In this document: positions 8,932 through 17,874 of the stretch, piece by piece | Position numbering within the stretch: position 1 is the stretch's first letter | Layout of the letters: the number at the start of each line of letters is the position of its first letter | NCBI GenBank assembly: GCA_022496185.1 | Contig: WTXG01000449.1 | Location: forward strand, 1-21,846 | Source: Multifurca ochricompacta | Taxonomy: Eukaryota; Basidiomycota; Agaricomycetes; Russulales; Russulaceae | Length of the DNA: 21,846 nt | Direction of reading: 5' to 3' | Notes under the pieces: model-generated | What the model was told of the DNA's origin: nothing | Databases searched by the model: none | Seen by the model: only the letters and a program-made list of their open reading frames with translations | Program-made: the position numbers and the translations under genes

Positions 8932-11900
8932 CTGGCTCTACCCCATTGGCCTGGGCGTGAGCATTACATGTAACCTCTGTGTACACTAGTCGCTTCAAAT
9001 CTCTGAAAATACCAGTGCATTTCGAAACTACACAGAAGACGGCCGACCGTGACATCCTGATTGACTCAGGAGCCACCGACAACTTTATTAGCCCACGAAT
9101 GGTGAGAACCATGGGATTAGGGATGCTGGCACTCCCTCAGGAAAAGAATATCTGGAATATTGATGGAACTGCCAATCGAGCGGGAAGGATCACACATTAC
9201 ACTGACCTTAATGTCCAAGTCAGGGAGAAGACGAAAGTCATACGCTTCCTGGTCACCAACCTAGGTGAAGAAGATTTAGTTCTGGGATACCCTTGGCTTG
9301 CGGCATTCGAACCCAAAATCAACTGGAGCGATGCCACCATGGACAAAGACTCCTACCCCATTCTTATCACGTCAATGGGGTACAACTACGCGGCTCGACA
9401 CTCAGCAGTGCGAAGGGTAGAGGAAGAAGAGGAGGATCCAGGCTGTTGCTTCGCTACCAAAGCATCAGAACTTGCACAGAAAGTGGTGGAAGGACATACA
9501 GAAAGGACCTTTGAAGAGGTAGTGCCCAGAGAGTACCACCGGCACTGGAAGGTGTTCTCGGAGGAGGAATCACGACATTTTCCCCCTGCGAGACCATGGG
9601 ACCACGCCATCGATTTTACACCTGATACGCCAGCAGCAATCGACTGTAAAGTCTACCCACTGTCCCAGGCAGAACAAGCAGCACTCACAACCTTCCTTGA
9701 GGAATCCCTTGCCAAGGGGTACATTTGCCCATCAAAGTCACCATATGCGTCACCATTCTTCTTCATCAAGAAGAAAGATGGCAAACTTCGACCTGTACAA
9801 GACTACCGACGGATAAATACCTATACCGTGAAGAACGCCTACCCGCTGCCACTCATATCAGAGCTCATCGATACGATGCGGGACAAGTCCTTATTCTCCA
9901 AAATGGACGTCCGTTGGGGTTACAACAATATTCGGATCAAAGAGGGAGACCAGTGCAAAGCAGCGTTTAAAACCAACCAGGGGCTCTTTGAGCTGAATGT
10001 CATGTTCTTTGGCCTTACCAACTCGCCCGCCACCTTTCAGTCTATGATGAACCACATTTTCCGCGACCTCATTCTTACTGGTGAAGTGGTGGTATACATG
10101 GATGACATACTAGTGGCTACTACAGACGACCTGACCCATCATCGAGAGCGAGTACACCAGGTGCTAGACATCCTACGCGAGCACGACCTGTACCTCAAAC
10201 CAGCCAAATGCTCGTTTGAACAACAGAGCGTTGAGTATCTGGGAGTCATCCTAGAAGGAGGACGTGTACGGATGGACCCGATAAAAGTACAAGGAATCCG
10301 AGAATGGCCCATACCTACGTGTGTCAAAGACGTGCGGTCCTTCATTGGGTTTTGCAATTTCTATTGACGATTTGTCAAGGGATTCTCAGGGATCGCCCAA
10401 CCGCTAAATGGACTGTTAAAGAAGGATGTACCTTGGCATTGGGCGGAAGAACAACAGAGGGCCTTTGAACAGATCCAAGACATTGTCAGCTCAGAACCAG
10501 TCCTCTTACAGCCAGATCTGAAAAAGCCCTTTGAACTCGAAGTCGACGCATCCCACTTTGCTAATGGAGCTGTACTAAATCAAAGGGATGAAGCAGGACT
10601 ACTTCACCCAGTTGCCTTCTATTCGGAAACATTCTCACCAGCGGAACGAAACTATGATATCTGGGACAGGGAACTGCTTGCTATTGTAAAAGCGCTGCGA
10701 CATTGGCAACCATACCTAGCGGGAACACCTCACAAGACTATCATCCATACCGACCACTCCAACCTACTCTATTGGAAGGAACCCCATAAGATCAGCCGCA
10801 GGGTCGTGCGCGAAGTCCTAGAGCTGGAAGAATACAACTTCGTGTTGAAGCATATTGCAGGAAGTCGCAATGCACGTGCAGATGCCCTGTCAAGACGACC
10901 CGACTTTAGTAGTGGGAAAGAGGACAATAATGATATCACGGTGCTTCCAGAAGAGGTTTTCGCAAAGCAAGCGGTCGTAAGCCTCCATGACATGGACCTA
11001 TGGGCACAAGTGTCACAAAATATGAATCAGCAGTTATGCCAATCCTGGGTAGAGGCCCATAACCTGAAGCAAGTCGACGGCTTGTGGTGGAAAGACGGGG
11101 ATCGTCTCGTTGTCACCGGTGGCGACAACATTAAGAGGGGGGTGATCCATTTTCACCACGACCTCCCCTCTGCGGGACACCCAGGCATTGCTAATACATA
11201 TGCTCTGGCCAAACGAGACTACTGGTGGCCGAACATGAAGAAGGACATAGAAGATTATGTGAAGGGATGCGCAGAGTGCCAAGCCAACAAAGTAAACACG
11301 CACCCACATCCACCAGCACCATTCCCAATTACACCCACGACTTCACAACCCTTCCAAACCATCGCCATGGACTTCATCGTGAAACTTCCCACGTCTAGAG
11401 GCTTTGACTCCATTTTAACCGTCACCGATCATGACTGTTCAAAGGCAGCGCTGTTCATACCTTGCAATGAATCCATCACAGCAGAAGGGGTGGCCAAACT
11501 CTACCTTGATCACGTCTATAGACATTACGGCCTCCCTGAAAAGATCATTTCAGACCGCGATCCACGTTTCACCTCCACGTTTGCCAAGGCACTCTGCAAG
11601 ATCCTAGACATAACCCAGAACATCTCATCAGCCTATCACCCACAGACAGATGGACAATCGGAAAGGACAAACCAGTGGCTTGAGCAATATCTTCGGTTCT
11701 GGTGCAATGGACGACAGGATGACTGGGCTGATTGGCTAGCAACGGCTGAGTTCGCACATAACTCCTGGCCCAACAGCACCACTAAGACCTCCCCGTTTTC
11801 ACTTATCATGGGATGGACACCACGAACCACCTGGACCGGGAAGCCCACAAACGTACCCTCAGCTTCGCAGCGTATCGGCCAATGGGAAGAGATCAGGAAA

Positions 11901-12410
11901 TCGGCCAATGAGAACCTGCTGAAGGCGCAAAAGACCCTGTCAGATAGACCGTCAAAATTCACACCTTATTGGACCCATGACCTTGTCTGGCTGGAAGGGA
12001 AGAACATTCATACGTCACACCCAACTGCCAAGCTAGCACCCCGACGTCACGGACCATTTGAGATAACAAGGAAGCTGTCAGATGTGTCATACGAGCTCAA
12101 GCTCCCTCCCACATGGAGAATTCATCCGGTCTTCCATGCCAGGCTTCTAATGCCTTACAAAGAAACCACTCTCCATGGGGAGAACTTCCCAAAACCTCCC
12201 CCTGACCTTATCGATGGAGAAGCAGAGTGGGAAGTGGAACGGATTCTAGACTCGCGACGAAAAGGCCAAGGGCGCAAGCTGCACTACCTCGTTAAGTGGA
12301 AAGGATTCCCAGACTCCAACAACTTGTGGGAACCAGTCGGGAATATCTTTGCTCCAGTCCTTATCTCGGACTTCCACGCCCGACATCCAGAAGTGCCCAA
12401 GAATAGTTAA
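8922..12410 (+). pseudogene. Element B: pol (PR-RT-RNaseH-IN-chromodomain), two internal TGA
   Basis: Polyprotein in one frame, about 1,162 codons from the frameshift point. Protease: DSGATDNF, catalytic Asp codon 9063. [20 protein letters not shown] near 9760, [20 protein letters not shown] near 9975-10035, and YMDD at 10095-10106. RNase H: Asp at 10545 (ELEVDASHFANG), then NYDIWDRELLAI, HTDHSNLLYW and ADALSRRPD. Integrase: HHCC motif about 11150-11285, triad Asp 11370, Asp 11553 and Glu 11661. It ends with a chromodomain from about 12222 (EWEVERILDS, LHYLVKWKGFPDSNNLWEP), which in this group steers integration to marked chromatin. TGA at 8958-8960 stands opposite CGA in A; TGA at 10365-10367 stands opposite CAA in A, within NFY-RFVKGF where Arg is also common. 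No frameshift otherwise. The stop TAA is 77 nt before the ORF3 ATG. Confidence 0.96.
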
Positions 12411-12487
12411 AAGAACTGCCTCAGACCCCAATCAAATCCCCCAGTACATGCTCTCACAGCAACGTCCTACTACTGAACAATCACTCA

Positions 12488-14277
12488 TGTCTTTCATTGC
12501 CGCCAACGCCGCCGTTGTCATGAACTGACACCCTAGAAAACCTCCTGACCCCCCAGAAATCCTCAGACGCTCCCAGAGACCTTGTAAAACCCTCAGAGAC
12601 GAAGATAACCCTAGATTAAGACCAGAGAAGGGCCGGTCCGGACCAGGGCCGGACTCCTGCCAAATTGGAGACCTGTGGGAAGAGTACTAACAGAACCCCA
12701 CAATGTCTAAACAGCAGTGCACAAACTGCAGACTGCGGACTGCGGACTGCGGATTCCTAAGCCCAAAAGTGGGGCTATTCTCATTGGTAGATCAGTAGGG
12801 AGTTAGAGCGAAGTTAACCTCCCCTAAAGTGGTGCACAGACCAAAGTCCCGGTTGTAATTACGTATATAAACCCTTTGGGAATAGAATGGACAGCTCCAG
12901 ACTGTCCACTTGTGATCCGGTTCCTGATTACCTAGGAGATTAGCCCCACCTTGTGGAAGGCTTCTCATCCCTTGCCCTTGAGCTGTTCGCTTCGTCTCTC
13001 TTGCACTTTCACCCTCACTCTCACCTTTTTGCCCACTTCTAAATCCCTTCCCTTCGCATACAACCCACTGTCCAGGCAGTCGACAGTGAGTTGTAACAGC
13101 CGTCGATGCTTTCACTGCCTCCACAGTCGCCGTCGAGAACTTCCCCTCTGCCCATCCTTCTACACGCCCATCATCCCCCATTGATTATGAAGCAGCTGAA
13201 GCACGAGTCAAGAACCAATCTCCCAACCCCAATGATGACTTCGAACATAAAGAAGAGCCGCACCCAAACGATCTGTTGGGCATGGAGTTGGATGATGATG
13301 AAGTACCCGAATTTCCGTTCATTGCTAATAACCCCAACTCTTCCATGTACTTCCCTCTCGAGATTACCATGGCGGACGGAACCACTGCCATTGCCAAGTA
13401 TATATTCTACACCAATGGAGGGATGGACGTTGCAGGATGTATGAAGAAGGGTGGCCCCGTATATGGAGCTCCAGTCTATCTGGAAGAAAGGTACACCGGG
13501 CAGCTGCACCATACGTTGACCGACGAACAGCTTGGACATTTGGCCACCGAGGATCCTCGCACCTTCGCAATCGATGAGGTAATGGGCGACATGCGCCTTC
13601 CGCGTCTCAAAGCAGAGGTGATGAGACTGCGGAAGAACTTGACGTTGCGCGCCACTCTCAACAAGCAATACAAGGAACATGCAAAGATGATGGCGAGGTT
13701 GACCAACGGGATGTTCCAGATAGAGCAGGAATTGGTGGAGATCAGAAAGAGGCTGGAGATAGGGGATGCATACCAGACCATCGCCGAAAGGTACGCCGAT
13801 ACATATGCCTGACCCCTTCCCCCACGGTCATTGGGGGCTGCCCCGCAACTGCTGCCAAATCGATTTGAGATGCCGCGCATGCATGAAAACCCACGAGGAG
13901 AGACATGCTGGCGATGTGACAGCAAGTATCACATCAGCTGGAATTGTCCTCTCAACCGCAAGTGGTGCCGGCACTGTCGCAGCAACCTTCATTGGAGCCA
14001 TTTCTGCATCTTTCGTCGCGTGGGAGTTGCCCCGACAATCGTCAATCCGTCCGGATGGTGTGGCAAGTGCCTCCGCCACAACTCGGGACATCGTGAATTG
14101 GACTGCCCAATCCATGATCTGTGTCATTCGTGTGGGCAGCGTGGCCCATACGGATTTCTTCGCACCCACCAATGTCCACAAGATTCAGACAAGGAGAACT
14201 ATACGTTGGATGATCGTAATGTAGCCGATGATTATCTGGACTTGGTGCAGGACGATGACGGTACGAGTCGTTTCTAG
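12488..14277 (+). pseudogene. Element B: ORF3, four-zinc-motif accessory protein, split by solo LTR
   Basis: Third ORF of the element. ATG 12488 begins MSFIAANAAV. After nine codons the D solo LTR (12516-13098) interrupts it, and the frame resumes after the target duplication at 13104. A TGA at 13810-13812 replaces CGA seen in A; otherwise the frame is open to TAG 14275-14277. Layout: acidic Pro/Asn-rich N-terminus, a folded-looking block (YFPLEITMADGTTAIAKYIF, LEERYTGQLHHTLTDEQLG), a charged helical stretch likely to form a coiled coil (about 13590-13810), then zinc motifs CWRCDSKYHISWNC and CRHCRSNLHWSHFC (both CX2CX4HX4C), CX2CX6HX4C in GWCGKC, and CX2CX11HXC in CHSCGQRGPY, with an acidic tail. 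A and B differ mostly at synonymous sites, so it was a selected gene. Function unknown; a second nucleocapsid-like or RNA-binding role is only inference. Confidence 0.88.
12516..13098 (+). repeat. Solo LTR of family D inserted in B ORF3 (583 bp)
   Basis: Begins TGTCATGAACTGACAC and ends GAGTTGTAACA. It is flanked by identical 5-bp duplications GCCGT at 12511-12515 and 13099-13103. The copy of ORF3 in A has no such insert, which confirms the empty site. It closely matches 18822-19396. It contains TATATAAA near 12863-12870 and the AGACTGTCCA motif that is the predicted RNA start of D. Only one LTR remains, so LTR-LTR recombination deleted the interior. Confidence 0.95.
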
Positions 14278-14294
14278 CCGGGTCTGCTAGAACC

Positions 14295-14305
14295 AGAAGA
14301 GGGGG
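14295..14305 (+). promoter_or_regulatory. Element B polypurine tract
   Basis: AGAAGAGGGGG followed by TGA and then the 3' LTR. It is identical to the tract in A and serves as the expected plus-strand primer. Confidence 0.8.
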
Positions 14306-14308
14306 TGA

Positions 14309-14892
14309 TGTTACAATCTTTACCCTCCCTCCCTGTCTTCTTCACCCTCCCCAACGACAACCCTTCTTTACCGCCCACTTTACACTTCCTGATCACGTCC
14401 CCGTCCTGGGATCCTTCATGTGCCTTGCTTCCATCCCCGTGACTCGCTTTGTATCTGTTGACGGACTGTGTACCTATGTTTGCCCCTTATCTCATTATCT
14501 CTTTATCTTTAAGACCGGACACTTACTTAGTACCCTATCAGAAGCCAGGCTTTACGCCCTCCGCTTCCGTATATTCGGGCCCATTTGACTCGTACTCCTT
14601 ATCTCGTAGATGCCCACTCGATTACGTATATAAGTCCACTGTAGCTACCTTGTAGACCTCAGACTCGACTTATTGAATACATCGGTGCTTGTCTTCTGGA
14701 CATCCCTTTGGAAGCCTTGACTCGACCATCTCAGTACTTCTGGTACTTTCCGCTCAACAGTGTCTTAGAGTACAGCCTCTTCGACTCTGACTCCTCCCGT
14801 TTAAACTCCAAGAGGTCTTATTGATCTCTTATCTGACCACGAACAAACGCTGTCACACAAGTCGTGTGGAACGTCCCGCACCGGGCGTAACA
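14309..14892 (+). repeat. Element B 3' LTR (584 bp)
   Basis: Starts TGTTACAATC and ends CGGGCGTAACA. Same length as the 5' LTR with ten transitions by eye. TATATAA is at 14627-14633 and AGACTCGACTT at 14661-14671. The right flank begins ATTTAG, which does not repeat the left flank of the element. Confidence 0.97.
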
Positions 14893-14906
14893 ATTTAGAT
14901 AAGAAA

Positions 14907-15194
14907 ATGTCATACTCAGATCTGTGTGAGTATGTTCCCACAGATCACCCAGAGCTGCGAGTCCTATACTTGTGCAGATCCAAGTACTTGTGGGTTTACT
15001 CATACTCTTACTCCTTTTTTCCACTCTGGGCCTCCACTTTCTCTCAGATAGCAGACAATGACTTTCTGGCTCTTCTTCAGAGGCAGTTCAACCCAGATAT
15101 CTCTCCTAGTAATGCCTATAGAATGTCCATGACAATGGTGATACTTCAAAGACAGTTTATTGGCTCTGGTCCCTCCCCTGCTATTGAGTTATAA
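14907..15194 (+). CDS. Unidentified short ORF beside the tandem repeats
   Basis: An ATG-started frame of 95 codons from MSYSDLCEYV to PSPAIEL, beginning 15 nt after B's 3' LTR. The middle is a hydrophobic, Tyr/Ser/Phe-rich stretch (SYSYSFFPLW). The second half (ADNDFLALLQRQFNPDISPS, MTMVILQRQF) looks like ordinary protein and follows TCTCTCAG, so it could be an exon. I recognise no family. It may be the remnant of a host or transposon gene whose continuation is the repeat array that begins just after it. It could equally be chance. Confidence 0.3.
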   Translation: MSYSDLCEYVPTDHPELRVLYLCRSKYLWVYSYSYSFFPLWASTFSQIADNDFLALLQRQFNPDISPSNAYRMSMTMVILQRQFIGSGPSPAIEL

Positions 15195-15847
15195 CAGCTG
15201 CCCTGGCCCTCCTATCACCAATGACCTCATTTCTCTTTCCATCAGTCAACAAACAACATCAATGAGCAAGAATGTCACAAACTCAAGTGCAGGGTTAAGG
15301 ATGCTTTGGAGGATGGGAATGGCCTCATATAGGTACATCTTCATTTGCATCCCTTTCACACAGCTGCCCCAGCCCTCCTATCACCAATGATCTCCTCTCT
15401 ACCTCTCATTGTCATTCAACAAACAACATCAATGAGCAAGAACATCATAAGCTCAAGCAGCTCAAGCACAAGGTTAACAACAACACTTTGGAGGATGGGA
15501 ATGGCCATCACTTAGGTATGTCTTTGTTTCACACAGCTGCCCCACCCTTCCTATCACTCACTAATGACATCTTTCTTTCATTTGTCAGTCAACAAGCAAC
15601 ATCAATGAGTGAGAATGTCACAAGTTCAGGTGCAGGGTCAATGCCAATGCTTTGGAGGATGGGAATGGCCATCACTTAGGTATGTCCCTGTTTCACACAG
15701 CTGCCCCACCCATCCTATCACTAACAACATCTTTCTTTCATCTGTTGGTCAACAAGCAATGTCAATGAGCAAGAATGTCACAGGCTCAAGTGCAGGGTCA
15801 ATGCCAACACTTTGGAGGATGGGAATGGCCATCACTTAGGTATGTCC
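15193..15847 (+). repeat. Tandem repeat array, about four units of 160-173 bp
   Basis: Units share CAGCTGCCC(C/T), TCCTATCA, a pyrimidine run, then TCAACAA(A/G)CAAC and TTTGGAGGATGGGAATGGCC, ending TTAGGTATGTC. The TCAACAA anchor recurs at 15246, 15416, 15589 and 15749, giving periods of 170, 173 and 160. Within each unit a 87-100-nt block is bounded on the left by TCAG in some units and on the right by AG|GTATGT or AG|GTACAT. These resemble splice acceptor and donor sites. A fifth partial unit continues at 16948 after an insertion. Identity unknown. Confidence 0.8.
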
Positions 15848-16169
15848 TGTTGACACAGGACGTGTCTGGAGATGCTTCAGGCGTCTAGGAATCGCTTTAG
15901 CTGTAGATAAGATTAGTTTAGTTTCTGGAGTTTTGGACTTTTTACAATATCTTTATTACATTTCTTTCTCACCTTACTCAGCTGATTAGTGATGTCCTTA
16001 GTAATGCACAGTAAGCACGTGATATCTCTTTGGCCAATGGCCTTTATTGTGACACTTTCTTGCTATTATTTCGCATTTTCTCTCTTTTTCTGTCTGCTAT
16101 GTCCCTTTCTTTCACCATATACCTTATCAGATCCACTTATCTGACAGCCATAGTCTGGACAAGGGATTC

Positions 16170-16310
16170 AACTCCCATGTCATCTGATTGATGATCTCAT
16201 AGTTGATGTCATAGACCTTGTGACCTTAGTATGACCTCATAGATGATATCATGACCATTGTGACCTACTATGATATCATTTGTACAAGACTCTAGACTAT
16301 GACTTCATAG
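16170..16310. repeat. Short imperfect repeats inside LTR E
   Basis: Several interleaved copies of ATGACCTCATAG, TTGTGACC and GATATCAT-like words occur in about 140 bp, upstream of the downstream TATA box. They could be transcription-factor binding repeats in U3 or simple slippage products. Confidence 0.4.
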
Positions 16311-16708
16311 TAGCTACACTGTATTTAAAGACTGCAATAAATCTAAGGACAGACTAAGTCTGTTCTCCTTGTACCAATCAAAGGTCCTTAAGAAGTCCCT
16401 TCAGCCCTCTTCCAAGATGTGACTTGAGAGGGTTTGGCTCACCAGTAACTCCAGCAAAGGCTCTTGCCTTGCTATCTGAACACCCTGACTTCACACACGA
16501 CGTTCAGACTTGTTGCCTTGATCCATACCGGCCACGCGCTGGGTGACACCTGCCTACCTTGATTGCCTTGATTGACTGTGACCCTGACTGACCCGAACCG
16601 ACGCACGCCGAAGGACCTGTGTGCGACATTTATCCCTCATTGTTTATTGTCTGGCACTTGTGGACTTATTCCCAGTGCACACAGACCATTTCCCCTGGCC
16701 CCTATGGG

Positions 16709-16765
16709 TATATAAGGGTGTCTGTTTTGTCTCTTTCACTTCAGAGTTCTTCTAACCTCTGAAGT
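16709..16765 (+). promoter_or_regulatory. LTR E promoter and start-site hairpin
   Basis: TATATAA at 16709-16715 is followed 29 bp later by an inverted repeat: ACTTCAGAG at 16738-16746 and CTCTGAAGT at 16757-16765, with a 10-nt loop. CAGAGTTCTTCTAACCTCTG and the following AAGT recur at 16855-16878. The RNA would start in or beside the hairpin. Confidence 0.5.
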
Positions 16766-16947
16766 GTAAGTTCTACTTTACTCTATTTGCTCACTACCTA
16801 TAGACTAACCTATTATATTAGACTTGTCTTTCTTTAGGTGTGTAGATAGTAATACAGAGTTCTTCTAACCTCTGAAGTACTTGTCTTTCTTTAGCCTAAC
16901 CTGCTACTAACTGCAGTCAGTATAACCAGCAGCATGATTGTTTGACA

Positions 16948-16978
16948 TGTCCCCATTTCACACAACTGCCCCACCCTT
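16948..16978 (+). repeat. Fifth partial tandem-repeat unit
   Basis: TGTCC then CCATTTCACACAACTGCCCC corresponds to the start of the units at 15517 and 15682. It is cut at 16979 by a minus-strand LTR. Confidence 0.8.
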
Positions 16979-17188
16979 TGTTACATCTGGTGCAGGACAT
17001 TCCACACGACTTGTGTGTCAGTGTAGTTCATGAGTTCAGATAAGAAACCAATAAGGTCTCTTGGAGTCTAAGCAGGATGAGTCAAAGTCAAAGGGGGCTG
17101 TTCCCTAAGACGATGTTAAGCAGGAAAGTGCCAGAAGCACTGAGACAAGCAGGTTATGGATCAAAGGAGATGTCCAGAAGACAAGCAC
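16979..17188 (-). repeat. Minus-strand LTR, U5 part
   Basis: Reads TGTTACATCTGGTGCAGG on the plus strand. The reverse complement matches the end of the LTR at 17189-17784 (CCTGCACCAGACATAACA) and continues through its U5. It is interrupted at 17189 by a plus-strand LTR of the same broad family and resumes at 17785. Confidence 0.88.
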
Positions 17189-17784
17189 TGTTACAATCCC
17201 TGCCGAGTAACCCCATTTTCTTCACCCTCCCCAACGACGACCCCTCCTTACTGCCCACCCTGCACTTCATGATCACGTCTCCATCCTGGGATCCATCATG
17301 TGCCCTGCTCCCATCCCCATGACCTGCTTTGGACTTGTTGACCCGTTGTTTACCCATGCTTGACTCTCTTATCTCTTATCTCTTTATCCCCTTATCTTTA
17401 CGACTGGACACTTACTTAATACCCTATCAGAAGCCAGGCTTTACGCCCTCTGCTTTCATATATTTGGGCCCACCTGACCTTGTTATCCTTATCTCGTAGA
17501 CACCCGTTTACTTATGTATATAAGTCCGCTGTATCTACCTTGTAGACCTCAGACTCGACTTATTGAATACATTGGTGCCTGTCTTCTGGACATCTCCTTT
17601 GGATCCTTGACTCGTTTGTCTCAGTGCTTTTGGCACTTCCCCGCTCAACATTGTCTTAAGGAATAGCCCTTCTGACTTTGACTCACCCCACCCGAACTCC
17701 AAGGAACCTTATTGGTTCCTTACCTGAATTCGCAGACTGAGCTGTCACACAAGTCGTGTGGAATGTCCTGCACCAGACATAACA
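17189..17784 (+). repeat. Solo LTR, A/B-type (596 bp), inside an inverted LTR
   Basis: Begins TGTTACAATCCC and ends CCAGACATAACA. It is flanked by AGCAC at 17184-17188 and 17785-17789, a perfect 5-bp duplication. TATATAA is at 17517-17523 and AGACTCGACTT at 17551-17561, as in B. It lies in the opposite orientation to the LTR it entered. Confidence 0.93.
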
Positions 17785-17874
17785 AGCACTGATGTATTCA
17801 ATAAGTCAGGTCTGAGGTCTACAATGTAGCTACAGCAGACTTATATACGTAACAAGGTGGGCGTCTACAAGATA
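17785..17874 (-). repeat. Minus-strand LTR, R/U3 continuation
   Basis: TGATGTATTCAATAAGTCAG and GCAGACTTATATACG are the reverse complement of the R start and TATA region of this LTR family. The match ends at GATA, where a Tc1-type end begins at a TA dinucleotide. Confidence 0.85.

Larger units (their letters stand above)
6814..14892 (+). mobile_element. Element B: complete Ty3/gypsy chromovirus with extra ORF3
   Basis: An 8,079-bp LTR retrotransposon with two 584-bp LTRs, a self-complementary primer site, gag, pol (PR-RT-RH-IN-chromodomain), ORF3 and a polypurine tract, in that order and all on the plus strand. Without the D solo LTR and its 5-bp duplication the element would be 7,491 bp. 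LTR identity by eye is 574/584, so insertion is fairly recent. The coding lesions seen are four TGA codons and the solo LTR, so this copy is defective but close to a working ancestor. The flanks do not match (GCGGC on the left, ATTTA on the right), so no target-site duplication is present. Confidence 0.95.
15848..16947 (+). repeat. Solo LTR E (1,100 bp) in the tandem repeat
   Basis: Begins TGTTGACACAGG and ends TGTTTGACA. It is flanked by identical TGTCC at 15843-15847 and 16948-16952. Removing it with one duplication rejoins the tandem repeat (TATGTCC then CCATTTCACACAACTGCCCC), so both ends are fixed by the empty site. It has TATATAA at 16709-16715 and AATAAA at 16335-16340, and contains no coding sequence. 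It is longer than, and unlike, the other LTRs here. Its superfamily cannot be told without internal sequence. Confidence 0.85.

Noticed and set aside
15193..15847. CRISPR-like array
   Set aside because: Units are 160-173 bp, repeated over their whole length without unique spacers, in a eukaryotic setting.
15848..16629. A shorter LTR ending at CCTGTGTGCGACA, which is roughly inverted to TGTTGACACAGG
   Set aside because: The flanks of this shorter interval do not match, whereas ending at 16947 gives a perfect TGTCC duplication and rejoins the interrupted repeat.
17077..17322. 81-codon plus-strand ORF
   Set aside because: It crosses the junction of an inverted LTR and a plus-strand solo LTR; no coding support.
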